Assembly (NCBI RefSeq): GCF_036417845.1
Contig: NC_089978.1
Location: 87,786,007 to 87,850,006 of the forward strand
Reading direction: 5' to 3'
Source: Apteryx mantelli
Taxonomy: Eukaryota; Chordata; Aves; Apterygiformes; Apterygidae
DNA length: 64,000 nucleotides
The notes beneath the pieces are model-generated. The model was given only the letters and a program-made list of their open reading frames with translations, ran no database searches and was not told the DNA's origin. Both the position numbers and the translations under genes were made by a program. Numbering within the stretch: the stretch's first letter is position 1; every line of letters begins with the position of its first letter. Below are positions 1-13,500 of this stretch, in pieces.

Positions 1-1223
1 GACTTTACTGCAGGACTTCACAACACAATTATCAAACCAAAGTCACCCACAATCCTGATCTTAAATGTATTGTCAGAGAGAAAGCGTAAAGGTAGCTTCA
101 GATAGCTGGTGCCCAGAGCAACATTTTTTGATGATGATACCAAAATTAACTACTACCAGAAGTGATCGTGCTACTCGTTTCATGAGCCTGTCTGCACTGC
201 CTAGCACAGCTCTCCCATATGCTCTGCAACTTTACTGCATCTCTGCCCCCCCTGCTTGTCCCACTCTTCAAAGTGGGCTGGTGTTGCCTGCTGCCTACAC
301 GCACTCTCCTCCCTAGCATTGCTTTGGAGGAAGAGCAGGAGGCAGCTTGCCCCTCCTCAGGCCAGCAATTGCCCTGTCACTCCCTAACAAGGTGTCAGAA
401 AACAGCAGACCTGCTGCAGATGGAGGCGTAAGGGGTAAGGTGTGCATGGGCAGAAGCATCTGTGGATCCTAACAATGGGACAAGGTGAGAAAAGGGATTT
501 TCTAGGGAACCAAGTCCTTCACTTGGGCGGGATGGCAATGGGGGAAGAGAAAGAAGTCTGAGGGTCCTCAGTGCTACCTCATGCTCCAGACATTGGGGAA
601 AAGAGAACCCAGAAGCTCAGCCTCTCATCCCCTTTCCCAGAAAAATCAGACTAGCTGTAGAGTACAGGGGTAGCAAAGCAAGAAAGAGGGACTTCCATCT
701 CCAGCCCTAATCCTCAAAACTTTAACAATCCCTTGTAGAAGTGGCTGAACAGCATCACATTTATTAGGTGATATCAGAATGCTAATATTAAAAAAAAATT
801 ACCGCAGAAGAGTTGCATTTGATTGTTCATTGCTGCTGTATGTATATACTTACTTGGTGATAAAAAGGAGAAAAAAAAAAAAGCAAGGTCATTAGCTTTG
901 AGCTCTATGAAGAGGCTGTGATCTCATCTTCTATTATAACTTCCTGCACTGTAATTTATACTTAAGAACTTTATCTTACCCATGGACCAACTCTGCTTAC
1001 TGATATTTCAGAAAGTAACCATAAATCACCTCTAGTATAACTTGGTTAATTAATTGCAACAGCTGCAGGACAGTGATACAGTAAGCAGTAAAGTTAGCAA
1101 CTCCTTTTAACACCATATTAAGTGCAGGGAAAAATCAATGTTACTAGAGCTTCTGAATCTTTTTCTATAACATTAAGAAGAGAGTATAAATGGTTCTGGA
1201 TATGTACATGTTGCAAAATTTAC
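1..1223 (-). other. MAP3K15: MAP3K15 intron 4 (partial, runs off left edge)
   Basis: Everything left of the exon 4 donor at 1223/1224 is intron; the next coding exon is outside the window. The minus-strand donor reads GTAAAT directly after the exon. The stretch is AT-rich with short A-runs (near 789 and 868). Short open frames at 65-431 have no recognisable similarity and are taken as chance. No repeat family was recognised. Confidence 0.8.
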
Positions 1224-1417
1224 CATGACATAACATGAACGTCTTTGAGAAGGCTGATAAACCTATCCACCAGTGGGACACAAAGTGGCCCCAGGATATT
1301 GTCCCAGCTGGGTTGCATATACTCAGAAGCTCTTCGCTGGGCATCACTTTCACAGCAAAAGTAGTCAGCACAAGGTGTGACAATGTATGGAATAAAATAA
1401 TAATTCCCACTGGAATC
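1224..1417 (-). CDS. MAP3K15: MAP3K15 coding exon 4
   Basis: This 194-nt exon encodes 64 codons plus two bases of the N-terminal domain of apoptosis signal-regulating kinase 3, a stress-activated MAP3K acting upstream of p38/JNK. The minus-strand translation starts DSSGNYYFIPYIVTP and continues through CADYFCCESDAQRRASEYMQ and NILGPLCVPLVDRFISLLKD, matching vertebrate MAP3K15 nearly residue for residue after the split from exon 3; ASK1 (MAP3K5) is clearly more distant here. The acceptor is a pyrimidine tract ending TTTTAG at 1419-1418 and the donor is GTAAAT at 1223. It enters in phase 0 and leaves in phase 2. Approximate residues are 145-208. This part of the protein belongs to the deoxyribohydrolase-like (DRHyd) domain of the ASK family; the kinase domain is far downstream, outside the window. 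Confidence 0.95.
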
Positions 1418-4400
1418 CTAAAAGAAAAACAGACATACTTTAGAAAACAAATGAAAATGGAAATCTGCTTGTGCACATACAGAATCTTTTATTGTCAGAA
1501 AAAAACAGCTAGATCAGTGCTGGTGCACCACTAGGTTTTAGTGCACTGTTTAATACAAGATTGCAAAGCATTAAATTTAAGTTTTCTTCCGTATGGGAGA
1601 ATTACACATATTAACAAGGGTGATGAATAAGGGTCTAGATCTGTTAAGAAACAAAACAAGAAAACTGTTTGATTTTTTTGTCATGCACAGACCCTAACTA
1701 CAAGTCTGACAATACAAGCTAACCTTCTGCTCCCATGTTCTTGCAGTCAGTGAAGATGTACTTGCATCCTCTAGGCTTAGTCTGTGCTAGGAAAGATATG
1801 ATGCAGAGCACACCGCAAAGTGTCTGAGAAATACAGAAACACAGGCACAGAAACACAGGCACTACTGGAGCAAGTCCAGCGAAGGGCTACAAAGATGATT
1901 AGGGGACTGGAGCATCTCTCTTATGAGGAAAGGCTGAGAGAGCTTGGCCTGTTTAGCTTGGAGAAGAGAAGGCTGAGAGGAGATCTTATCAATGTGTACA
2001 AGTATCTGAAGGGAGGGTGTCGAGAGGATGGGGCCAGACTCTTTTCAGTGGTGACGAGCGACAGGACGCGAGGCAATGGGCACAAACTGAAACACAGACA
2101 CTTCCATCTTAACATGAGGAAAAACTTTTTCACTGTGAGGGTGACAGAGCACTGGAACAGGTTGCCCCGAGAGGTGGTGGAGTCTCCTTCTCTGGAGATA
2201 TTCAAAATGCGCCTGGATGCAATCCTGTGCAATGTGCTCTAGGTGACCCTGCTTGAGCAGGGGGGTTGGACTAGATGATCTCCAGAGGTCCCTTCCAACC
2301 TCAGCAATTCTGTGATTCTGTGATTCTGTGAAAGGACTTCGTGGAGATGTTTAATCCAGAAGAATCCATACAACATCTGCTGCATGCTGCCATCAAACAC
2401 CAAACCAAAGAAAATACTAAACATCTCAAAATAGATCTAAAACTTCTAACAGAAAATTCCAAAAGTGAAAACCAAAAACCCTTAATAGGCCATAGAAAGA
2501 GTGTAAATGTGATCAACGTGATAAAAGGGGAGAGGAGAGGAAATGGGAAACACCTTCCAGACCCTGAATAGTACAAGCTCAGATTCTTTAAAAAAAACAG
2601 ACACCTGAGAGGTTTTCCACTATTACTAGAAGCACCAATATTGTTTTGACCTATGACAATTCTCTGCTGTTTAAAAGAAAATAAAAGTAAAATCCGGCCA
2701 AACTATGCATTGATAGTAACTAGGAAGGAGCCCTGAAGCATGGGCTCAGCATGATACAACTAACATAATCAACTACCACCAATATCCTTCCCCCGTCACC
2801 TTGGAGATACCAAGGCAAACACCTACAGCCACATCACACCCCTTATTTTTCATGATACCATCTAAGCCTGCAGTAAAGTAACAGTCATTTAAAATCCCCA
2901 TGAACAATGGGAGAATGTCAAGATGACTGAAAGAATAGTATATTTTTAATATGTATTAATAAACTAGACAAGAGAAAGAAACTGGTCATGGGAAATAATA
3001 ATTTAGGGCATGCAGTTACTACAGATATAGACAGAGAAGAAACCTGTACCAGGGACATCCTGCTATAGATCTGAGTCTGTTACAGTTTAGAATTATAAGT
3101 GATTTCTAACAGATAAAGACCAAGCCACATTCCTTCTTCATGAACCATACAGTCCAGTATCTCTGTTCTAACAAAATCACGATCTGTTGCAATGCTATCT
3201 TTACTTCCTAATAAAAAAATAGGAAACCTTGCAACCCAAACAACCAGAATGTTAGAATTATTTAGTCTGAGGTTTACTTAAACGAACACTAAGTTCAGGG
3301 CAATGCAAAAAACACTTGCATATAAATTCTATTCTTAAACCTGAAACGACGCATTAGCTCTTCCTGCAAAGGGAAAAAACAAATCCAATTTGGTAGTATG
3401 ATGTGTCTTGTGATGCAAACAGAGCTGCAGTGATCTACTGAAAAAGCAAAGCAGTTTTCAGAGTATTTTTCAAGTATTCAGGTATTTTTAAGTGGCATAC
3501 ATGAAATGCTGTATTAATCATATTCAACTAATGTCTCATCTTTTTGACCTAGATTTCTTGCCTCTTTTTGATAGTGGAATCTGTGCAATTAAAAACACAT
3601 TTTCATCCGTAACACAGATACATTTCTGTACGCAGAAGTCAGGAACCCTGCATGTATTTCAGCACATCACCTTGTCTGAAGAGCAACCAGCAAAGCCATA
3701 ACTTCAAAAATTATTTTGCTGTGTTTGGGATGAGCAGTCACGCACCCAGTTAAACTAGTTAGTAATGCAAGCCTTCAGTGCCGTACATAAAGAGAAAGAC
3801 AATCTGCCTCCTGGCAGAGATACCATTGAGTATAGTACCAAAGAAACCAAATGTTGTATCCCACTGTTCCCTGATAGACAATGATCTCCAGTTTTCTAAC
3901 TTCTTCTGTCCAATATTTATACACAATAAATTATAAAGCCCCTTCATATGTAGTGTGTGGGCTGAGATTTCTAGAAGAGTCTTCCCTCTTCTCACTGTGT
4001 AGAAAAACAATTCTGCTGATCAACTTTGCTTACACTGTCAAGGGCTAGCGATGGCTGAAAATATCAATCTTATTTCTTTGGCAGATCACCTGTTCTGGAT
4101 GCTGATGCTTCATCTCTGACAGCAAAAATCAGTAATTGTGAAAATTACTGTCCTGTCACAAACCAACTATTGCTTCATTAGATAGTGAATAAACGGCACG
4201 TGTATGTATTAAGGAACATATATAACAATGTGAGCTCCAAATATGTATAATCTATAAATCATGAATTATTTAACTGCGATGGAATTATAACTTTAACTTA
4301 TGTAGACTGTATGTTGAGTTGGTTTTTTTCAGGATTATTAGCTCAGCTTAAAAAAAAAACAACCTTTGTCTTATTTTGAAAAAAGTCTCAAGTTTAAAAG

Positions 4401-7400
4401 TTTAGTTTAAAAATATGCAAAAACAAGCAGACTGAAAAAAACCCTCTCAATAGCTCATCTTCCAGCAAACAATAAATGCACAACGTGCTAGCAATAAAAC
4501 ATTTGCGTTTGATCACAGCACTTTAATTGACCAGAAAAAGGGCCAAAATCTTAGGAACAGAAAAAAGAAAATAACTGCAAGTAAGTTAAAAATGGGATTT
4601 TTAAAATGCCCAAAATGGCATTCCTCAGAGGAAAGCGGTTGAAGGAGTTACGCCTGAAAGAGCTGGGCCTGCATAGGCCATTGCTAGGGTCTAGGGAAGA
4701 TGGGGCAAATGTAGAGTGCTTTTTGTCTTAAAATATTCCTCTGTAAACATTTTGCTAACACTGTTAAAAGCAAACATTTGACTTTAATAAAGTACATAGT
4801 CTTTTCAACTGTACTGCTACAGCTATTCTTTCAAACTGTTCCTTTGATATGGAAATACTATACTTGAATTAAAGGCTTTTTTTTGAATAAATAATGTTGA
4901 ATAAAATCTCTGCATCTTCTGAGAGGGAATCAGGCCCGCATAGCTAATAGCACAATTATTTCACTCTAGCTACGTAGTTAATTTTGCCACTTAGTCAAGC
5001 ATTAAAAGTGTTAGGATAAACTTAAAAGTGCTCACCCTACCTTACAAAGTAATTAGAAAAAAAGCACATAGATAACAGGAACTGAACTGTGCTGACTCAC
5101 AGGAGTCAAAGATTTTTGCGTATTCAGAGAGTTTAATACATCACTGTCTCAAGAATCAAGAGAGTTTCTTCCACAGCAGTTTTCTGTGACATCACGTTCC
5201 CATCCATCTTGTGACACAAGTTACTCTAACACACTAAAAGCTTTTGAAAATACTTTCTCTTCAAATCTTGAATATACGCAGTAAATATTTTAATGTAAAT
5301 GCTGTGAGAGAGATTTTTACAAACTAAACACCCAAACTCTCAGGATGCTGAGAGTCAGCTTGCCAGTAACGAGTACTCCCAGATTACAACTACTTTGAAA
5401 GAAAGAACCTGCCAAGAGCTATTTTTAAAGCATCCTTATATAAAAATGCCTAGAAACATAGTAATAAGATGGCACATTTATTCAACAGAAAGCAGATTTA
5501 AAAGTGATACATACTTTGCCTATCAGATTACCACTGTGGTATTCAGGAGGTACTTGAACCCGAAGAAAAGCTTTGTGGTTGGCAACCTACTCCAAATTGA
5601 AATAAAACAAAGAAAAAAAGGAAAACGCCACCACAAAACATGGAAGTATAAGAATCAAAAAGACAGACATGACATACGAATAGAGAAATTATTAAAGAAA
5701 TAAACAATAGAAAATAAAAATAGATATTTATAGCAAGTCCATATTTACAAGACCAAGAAAATTTAGTGCAAAACTTTGCCACCAAGAAGATAAGGTTTCT
5801 ATCTATATGGTCTATTTGTCTGCACATCTCCTTATGTCATCATTAACATGTTCTCAGCAGTCTTACTTTCATCAACCTGACAGATTTATTGCCAAATATT
5901 TAACTATATCCAATCACTATACATACACTCTAGGAGACAGTGACATTTCCAGGAAAACTAACTTTCCTAAATACATTTTTTAAAACCCTGAGTTTTTGTT
6001 ATGTCAATAGTAACAGTAGAATATTTAATGCACAGAAACATTAAAAATAGTATTTACTGGGTTACTTGTTCCTTGTACTCTTCTTCCCAGAGAAGGAATA
6101 ATCACTGTCTGTATTTTAGACGTTCCTGTTCCTAAGAATCTCTTTCATTTTGTGCCCTTTTGCAAATTCTTTTAATATTTCTGGTGCCTCAGAGGCTTTT
6201 CTAGAAATATATCATAAAACCTTCTATATATTGTAAAAATTATCAGAAAATAAAATACATAAAGGTACTCTACAGTCCTCTTTCTTCAGATTACTAGGTT
6301 CCTATAATGTAATCATACTTCAGTCTTGGCTCCCACTCAATCCACTGGGACTAGTAAATTGTAGAATTTTCAATGTAATGTAAGTCCAAGTGCCAAAATC
6401 TTTAAATTTAGTTTTCTTAAATGTTTATTACCTTCAAACAGTGGATACAGTCTAATTTACACCGCTAATGAAACTCTGAAGAGACTTTCTGCCAATCACA
6501 TTAAAAAGTGATTTTTCAAAATAAAAATTCCTTGCGGCAAGGATAAATTACAATCCTGTTCCCTTTAAATCAAGGGGAATTTTTGCTAATGACTCCTCCA
6601 TGGCCCAGACATTATTTTCTGCTTATTATAAGAGCTGCTAGAGGGTTTGAGGAAAAATCCATTTAAATTTCTAGAAATACTTCAGCAGGCCCACAGACCT
6701 AAGTATAGTATAATAAGCCTTCTGATTTCATAGCCATCTTACTTTTCTTTAAATATTTTCCCTGAAAGCAATTAATAGACTTATCCAAATTTCCTCAGAC
6801 ATACCATCGACGAAAGGAAAATCAACTATTAACTCTTTCTCTTCACATTCTGTATCTGCCCTAATAATTTTCCAGAGTGGAAAGTTCTAGCTTACAGTGC
6901 CATGCTCAGATGAACCAAATGGGTCAAAGTATGTATTTCAAACTAGGGGCAACCAATGCTAGAACTATTTCTAGAAGGGCTTTTCATTTTGCCTCCGGAT
7001 CGCAGCAGTTTTTAAAAAGCCCTTTGTGTACTCTTTCCTTCACTCCACCTTAGATTTGCTTATGCTCCATTCCTTAAAGTTCTGTAGAGGGAAATAAAAT
7101 TTCCCTATTGAAAAAAAAATCAGGGCTAGCAACAAAATATTGCATCAAAATAAAACAACTTCTCCATGGGTTTTGTTTATTTGTTTGGTTTGGGGAAAGT
7201 TGTGGGGGTTTACTGTTTTTGTTTGTTTGTTTATAATTAAAGCAACACTGCTTTTTGAAATCCTTGGAATTTCATTTCTCCTATAAACCAATAGCAATTT
7301 GAGGTCCAAAACACATTCTCCCTAGATAAATGCATTTTCCTGTACTCTCCAGCCCAACAATACCCAGTCTGCTCTCATTGATTTCTTCATAATGACACAG

Positions 7401-10400
7401 AAAACAGACTGTTCTGTAAGGCTGGATATTTGTGATTTATTTTATAGGTGATTTTTCTGACAGAAACTAGGGAGCTGTGCATACACCCTGAGTAAGATTA
7501 GCAGAAGACTGTCCTCAAAGCTCACAGGAGTTGCACAAGAAAGAAACCTAGCTGCAGGGACACAGAGATTACTGAACTTTAACTTCATACCAGGGCAAAT
7601 CTGTCTTGGGAACTCAGCTCTCACATTAAATAATTCTTTCTTCATGTATCTCAGTGTGTAATAAATTATCAATACAGAATTTTAATTGCTTTTTGGGGGA
7701 GTCAGGTAGAACTGAATCACATTCCCCACCTTATCTCTGAAAATTTCACTCCTAATGGTGGAAGCTACATTCCCAATTCTCCTGCTCTTACACTCTTTTC
7801 AGACAGTAAGCTATTAAAACTCTCACAGACTCACTCCACCTCAGCAAGCTGCTCTCTAATTTTCACCATTAGATCAGCTGTACTCTTGGGCAAAACCCAA
7901 ATGAACTGCTAACCATTTTTCTATGCATTGCTCTCAGCTTTATGTTCACCTTCCTCGCTCTCGCCTCTTCCCTGACTCCCTGATGCTGAATTAGAGTAAC
8001 TGGTTAAGCTTTTCTTTAAAAGGAAAACATCGATTTCTTTCAAGGCTTATAATACAGGAAAGAAACAATCACCATAAAGGAAACAGTAACCACTTGTCTT
8101 CTCTGCATCTTTAACATGGCTCCACTCCTGTTCTATGCTATGATCTTTTTCGTGCCTTTGTACATGATTTGCAGGATATAAATAGTGAAGGTGAGGGCAA
8201 GGAATCTGCAGAGAAGGCTCATAGCTACAGTATCCTGTGTAGGAAGTTTCACTTGTGCTGCTGGAAAAATGGTGCTATATGTGCCTTACAGCAATCTCTG
8301 TTGTTCTTCTTCCCTTATACACAGTGCAGATATGTGGACACAAGAAGTCAAAAGATGTGGAGAGGAGTTCTCTTCATGCAAAACCAGCAATGGCAACCGT
8401 GTGGCTACCTCTGGGTTGGAGGAAGGCTTAGCAGGTTAAGTATCTATCCTCTTTCCAATAGGTCTACAAACCTAGTGAAGAGTGTATTTAAGTTCTCTCT
8501 GCTACTCCATAGCTATAGCAGAGGCATACCCACACAAAGATCAGTTCAACCAGGAAAAGTGAAAGGAAAACACGAAACCCTAGAACAGCAGTATTAACTC
8601 TTGTATCCAATATTCAGCATTTAAACTGAAGTGGTTATGCAACTATGCACGTGATCGGACATAGTGAATGCGCACTGATTCTGTAACTGTGTAACTAGTG
8701 CAGCAACCCTAATTATCAAGAAGCTTCAAACAAAACATCGCTGATGTGGTTGTGAAATATTTAAGCAAGCAATGAGGCAGTGGCAGTATATTGCAACAGT
8801 GACAAACCGCATGCCTCTCAGACTTCATTGGATCTGGAAGGTGGGGAAAGCAATCATCTAGTCATAGTCAATTCCAACTTAGGTAATCAAAGTTTTAACC
8901 TATTAATTATCTTGCTAGTATGTTGTCAGTAATTTCTGATTAAAAAACTGGTAACAGAATGAATTATGGGAACACATTAAAATATAAGTTGCTATCTAAT
9001 AAAAGAGAACATGAAAATTTCAAACAACAAGAAAGGGTCAAAAATCCATGCTTGATATTTAAAGCCAGTTGTTTTTTCCTCACTGCATTTTACTCAATAT
9101 TGTTTTCTTAATTTAAGCACTTGAAGAAAGTGGGGTAGACAATACAATCTTTTTAAAGGAGGGGTCAGGACCCCAGTTTCAGGATCCCTCCCTCCTCCTT
9201 TCACTAGCCACATGGAGAGGGTAAGAGTTTCCAAGTCTGATACCATACCCTGCTGTAGGAAGCATGTCACCAGGTCTCTTTTTTTCTCTTCCATGTCAAG
9301 GTGAAAGCAGTCATCCCTCCCTCTGTAGGACAGAGAAACGTCCAAAAGAAAAGGCTGCAGGCTGCTAATCTGACCACACTACACTAAACTGGTCACGGTC
9401 CACTTTGCATTTATTCCATCTCTGGAAAACGTCTCAGTCAAAATTCTCCTTCTCACTCTGGAGGAAAAAAATCCCCCGTATTTGTGCACTTGTGACATTT
9501 TCATTGTGTTCTTGTGAATGCCTGTGGACAGTAGCATTCACAAGCAAATCTACAATCATTTTCAGGTCCCTGTTCACAGAGCTGCAGAATAGTAAACACC
9601 CTGCACACCAAAGGTGAAACTAGTTCAGGGATCACCAAGACAAACAGGAGAATGACCTGGACTTACTCACGTGCTCAAACTGATCTATCTTTAGCCTACG
9701 TACAGTGCTGTTGCCAAGGGTAAACAGCAACTCAAAATAAACTGCTGTTAACTAATGCATTGTCTCTTCTCATCCTCTTTTAAATTGCCACTTTAGCAAA
9801 ATCTAAAAACATTTTGGCTTGCTCTGTATTCTTCAGAAGAGAATAAAAGTTTAAGGTGCGCATGGGGAAGCAAAAGGGAATAAATCAAAGTTTAAGATTT
9901 TTGCAAATTCAATATTCCTCAGTATAACAACATGCAGTGTTCAATGAAAATAACCATTGATGTGGTCTGAAATAAAAAATACACAACTGTATAAGATATT
10001 GTGCTATATTGCAATAAACATAAAATAACCAGTATATTTTATCTTCCTTCAGGTTTACCTGTTTGGTTTTACTGGCATTAAGAGTAAGAATAATTTTATT
10101 TTGGGAAACAAGCTTTTGCATTCCTAAGTAAAATCTCAGTCTGTGAGCAAGAGGCTGGGTACACAGGGGCCAAAAGGGTTTGATATGCATGAGTCCTATT
10201 AAGGTCTCAAACACATATATACATTTACACAAGTGGATGAAAGTAGGAGAGGGAGAAAGAGACCTTGAATTTCTGAGTTTACATTTTGATCTATGAACCT
10301 ACATATATAACATATCTATTGGCACTTTTCTAGAACTTAAAAAGGAACGTCTAAAGAAAAGTACTTTGTTAGCTTGTTCTACTTTTGAAAGGAAGTCAGA

Positions 10401-10554
10401 AAGATTCCAACTAGTTTGAATTGTATACGGGGCAAACAGACTTCTTTCGATCATATAGACCATATACCATGTCTTGGCAGCTTTGTTATTAGAGTTGCTT
10501 CACAGGTAGAATCCTCATTTTGTGTTTTCAAATGAATGTGGATTTAATACTTAC
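1418..10554 (-). other. MAP3K15: MAP3K15 intron 3
   Basis: A 9.1-kb intron between the 24-nt exon 3 and exon 4. It contains one CR1 copy (1859-2330). The rest is AT-rich unique-looking sequence in which I see no exon, RNA gene or recognisable repeat. The longest open frames (for example 8169-8597 plus, 142 codons, and 5395-5703 plus, 102 codons) have no recognisable domain and no flanking splice or promoter logic, so they are not called as genes. Confidence 0.85.
1859..2330 (+). mobile_element. CR1 LINE, 5'-truncated 3' end
   Basis: Non-LTR retrotransposon fragment of about 470 bp. It retains the C-terminal end of ORF2 in one uninterrupted frame to the TAG at 2240-2242 ([20 protein letters not shown], then [20 protein letters not shown] and [20 protein letters not shown]), followed by the short CR1 3' UTR with the hairpin-like GACCCTGCTTGAGCAGGGGGG and two to three terminal ATTCTGTG repeats at 2308-2330. 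The element lies antisense to MAP3K15 within intron 3. The intact tail frame and close match to the copy at 16391-17000 suggest a fairly recent subfamily. It cannot move by itself because the endonuclease and reverse-transcriptase parts are missing. Confidence 0.95.
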
Positions 10555-10578
10555 TGTGTTTTTCCGGGATACCATATC
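10555..10578 (-). CDS. MAP3K15: MAP3K15 coding exon 3 (24-nt microexon)
   Basis: An eight-codon exon reading DMVSRKNT, flanked by a TTTTTTTCAG acceptor (10580-10579) and a GTAAGTATT donor (from 10554). Both junctions are phase 0 and join SLK of exon 2 to DSSGNYYF of exon 4, exactly where vertebrate MAP3K15 has DMVTQKNT and MAP3K5 has the corresponding KEIICQKNT. The exon is too short for gene finders that rely on coding statistics. Approximate residues are 137-144 of the DRHyd domain. Exact frame fit on both sides makes this secure despite its size. Confidence 0.93.
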
Positions 10579-13500
10579 CTGAAAAAAAGAGAATAAAAAT
10601 ATTTGTCATTTGTACTGAGAATTATTATTTACAATAAAAACAACTGGTATACATATACATATGCACATATGTGTTTTCACAGAGTAATCCATATTTCCTG
10701 CTACAGTAAATTACAAGTAAAGGGACTGAAAAATGACAAGAAAAGTCTCAGTAGTTCAGGTTAGAAAAAAAATGATGATTCCAACAAGAGACCTATTTAA
10801 AGAAGTGCTCAAAAGAAGAAGAAAGCTGGTACTTACCAGTAACTGGAGTTTCTTAAGCAGGCAATCCTCATACCCAATCATACTATGGGCATTTGCGAGA
10901 CAGAAGCATTCAAGTCTAGAGACTTTCTTTGAAAGTGTATCCTTAAGATACCGAGGCCCTTCCCTACCTTGATGAGCATAGACCAAGACACTCCTTCAAC
11001 ATCCTAATTCTTCTCACCTTGAAATCCAAAAAGAGATAGTATCAACTATGAAGGAGATGAGAAATTAATGGAGATGTAAACCAGATCTCAAAGATCTCCA
11101 GCTACTGGTAAGTAGCCACCTTCTCCTCCTTCCTCTAGTGTTGGCCTACATGTCCCATGAACATTGCTTGGTGAAGCTAAGCAGAACTCCAGATAAGCCA
11201 TTCTACATACGTTAGATCAGATGAGTTTCTAAGCAAGGTCATTGATGTGATTACGTGCTCCAACAAGCAGAGATGACTCTGCTTGAGCAACTTCCTATCT
11301 AAAACAGCCTGAAATCCACTTGGACAACCACTGCACAGAAATGACAGTGCACATGCACTTTTTTCTCAACAACAGGGACCAAAGAGGTTTCGTTCTGCAA
11401 ATATGATCATCTGAAGTCCAGACTATATATCCTTTTATGTTCTTTGAACTAGGAGGTTTTGGAAAGAACAATGGTGAAAATGAAGACACAGCTCTTGGGA
11501 GAATTTCAGGATGGGCCCTATGAAATGAGTCACATATAGTCAAGTTGCCTGAATTTCACGTATCTTCCCAGTAGGGGTAACAGCGCCAGAAATACCACCT
11601 TTAGAACAATTAGACTAGCTACTGAAAAGAGGCATACACAGCAAGTTAGATCCAACTAAAATAAGGAATTCCTAAGGGGAAAGAGGTAAAAAACCTGACC
11701 ACTCATAAATCTGAGAATAAAGAATGGCCAACAGTTCGTCAAAAATACATAAAATACATATTAAGGTACCAATACCTTAATAAAATTATTGATTAATTAA
11801 AACTCTTAAAGCCTGATCAAATGCTTCAGAACAAGAGCTCAGACACATCTGAACTATCACATATCTGAAAATAAATTATGACCATCTAGCTAAACAAGTA
11901 CCTCTAGCAAGGCTTTGTCTACTGTTGATGAAGACCTTTCTCACTGGGGAGAAATGAACTCTTCTGACTGAAAACTATCCAGTAGCCATGAAATGTGTCA
12001 AGAGATCAAGGAAACTTCTTCACTGAAAGACCCCAAGAACGATCCCTATCTACCTTTTGAAGTATTCCTTAGAAGAAAGGTGTATTAGTATATTTGGATG
12101 TAGCTGGGGCTCAATTACAGAAGAGGTATCAAGGACATCAGGGTTGGACGGAACCATGCCCCTGTGCATGGCCCCTTAAGCTACACTACCCTCTGATCCA
12201 GCGGATCTCTTCAACTTAGTTCCAGCAACTTGAATCAAGCCTTCTGATCCTGAAGAAAGATGTGTAATGGGCTTTTGTTGGCCCAAAAGGTAAACAAACA
12301 ATGGAGAGACAAGGAAAAGGTCCAGTGGGGCCTCAATGCCACTGACAGAGTTCCCAGCAGAGAGATATCAAGGCAGATAATGGCTTTTCTAGGCCTAAGT
12401 GATCCAATCATGCTCCAGTGTTCCCAGGAGCCATGTTCCCCGCACCTTGACCTCTCCACTCTTGCAAAAAACACCCCAGATCTGACACCGCAAAGACTTG
12501 CAAGCTCTGGCAATGAACAATCTGCAGATCTGGCCCACGGATGCACCCTGGAGGCCATTCAGCACTCCAGTTTTGGAGCATGTGCTCGAGTATGTGCTTG
12601 GCACAAGGTGTAGAAATAAAAGCCATTCACTGAGCTCCTCACTGGGTGGAGGCACTTGGATGACTAACCTGTGCTTCCCAAACTTTAGTATGTGCTGGGG
12701 AGAACCAAGCTATTCAGAACATCTGAGAGAGAACACAAAAGAAAGGTAAAAATGTGTTAACAAAAAATGAAAAGGAAAGATCTCTTTGCAGTCAGGTATA
12801 TTACCACTGCAGAATGAGAAGTTGTATGCCTGCCCACCCAGATTAGCTAGAGGAAAGGAGGGCATGCAAGTATGCCTTGGTGCAATGAGTAATATCTTAT
12901 AGCAAAGGATGGAAGAAGCTCCATCTCTGAGTTCTTGTGACTCCAGGACACCCAGAATGTGAATGGATGTGTGGACAACCCCCTGAAGAAAGAAAGTATG
13001 AGCTACTAGACACATGAGAGGAGACTCAATGACATTGAAAGCGGGAGGAAAGAGGAAGAAAAGCTGTGACAGAACAGAGCTTTTCTGGAAAAAGACAAGG
13101 AGACTCATATAAAACTAACACTAAACAATATTCTCATGGCATCAAGAGAGGTTAGAGAATTCTGAAAAGAATTTTTGGACATCTGTGGCATGAAAAATAC
13201 AGACAGAGTACAGGGCAATAACTCAAAATAAGAAAAAAAAAAGAAGTATGAACAAAGCCGCTCTCATTGAAGGTAGCGAGAAGACAGATGATATTAAAAG
13301 AAGCAATAGGTGATGACCTAGAGAAGAAAGAAGTCTAAACATGATCTAAAACAAAGAGAACTTGTACTGAGAAAGGCAGAAACATCCACAATATATGACC
13401 TGCACCCAGAACAGCAATTTCAGGACTTAAGTGTAATAGCAAGTACTATCCTACTATAAAAATGAATAGGCCTATAAAGAGACTTGATGAGGATCTTTCT

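Noticed and set aside
4612..4700. Possible CR1 scrap (AGAGCTGGGCCTGCAT)
   Set aside because: Only a short match to the CR1 LREL-GLF segment with no extension on either side; too short to support.
8169..8597. 142-codon plus-strand open frame in MAP3K15 intron 3
   Set aside because: No similarity recognised, a second overlapping frame is open in the same place, and the composition is that of AT-rich intron.
12235..12760. Possible interior of a larger DNA transposon linked to the 10811-11131 element
   Set aside because: Composition differs from the flanks and both strands hold open frames, but I found no second pair of ends and no transposase similarity.
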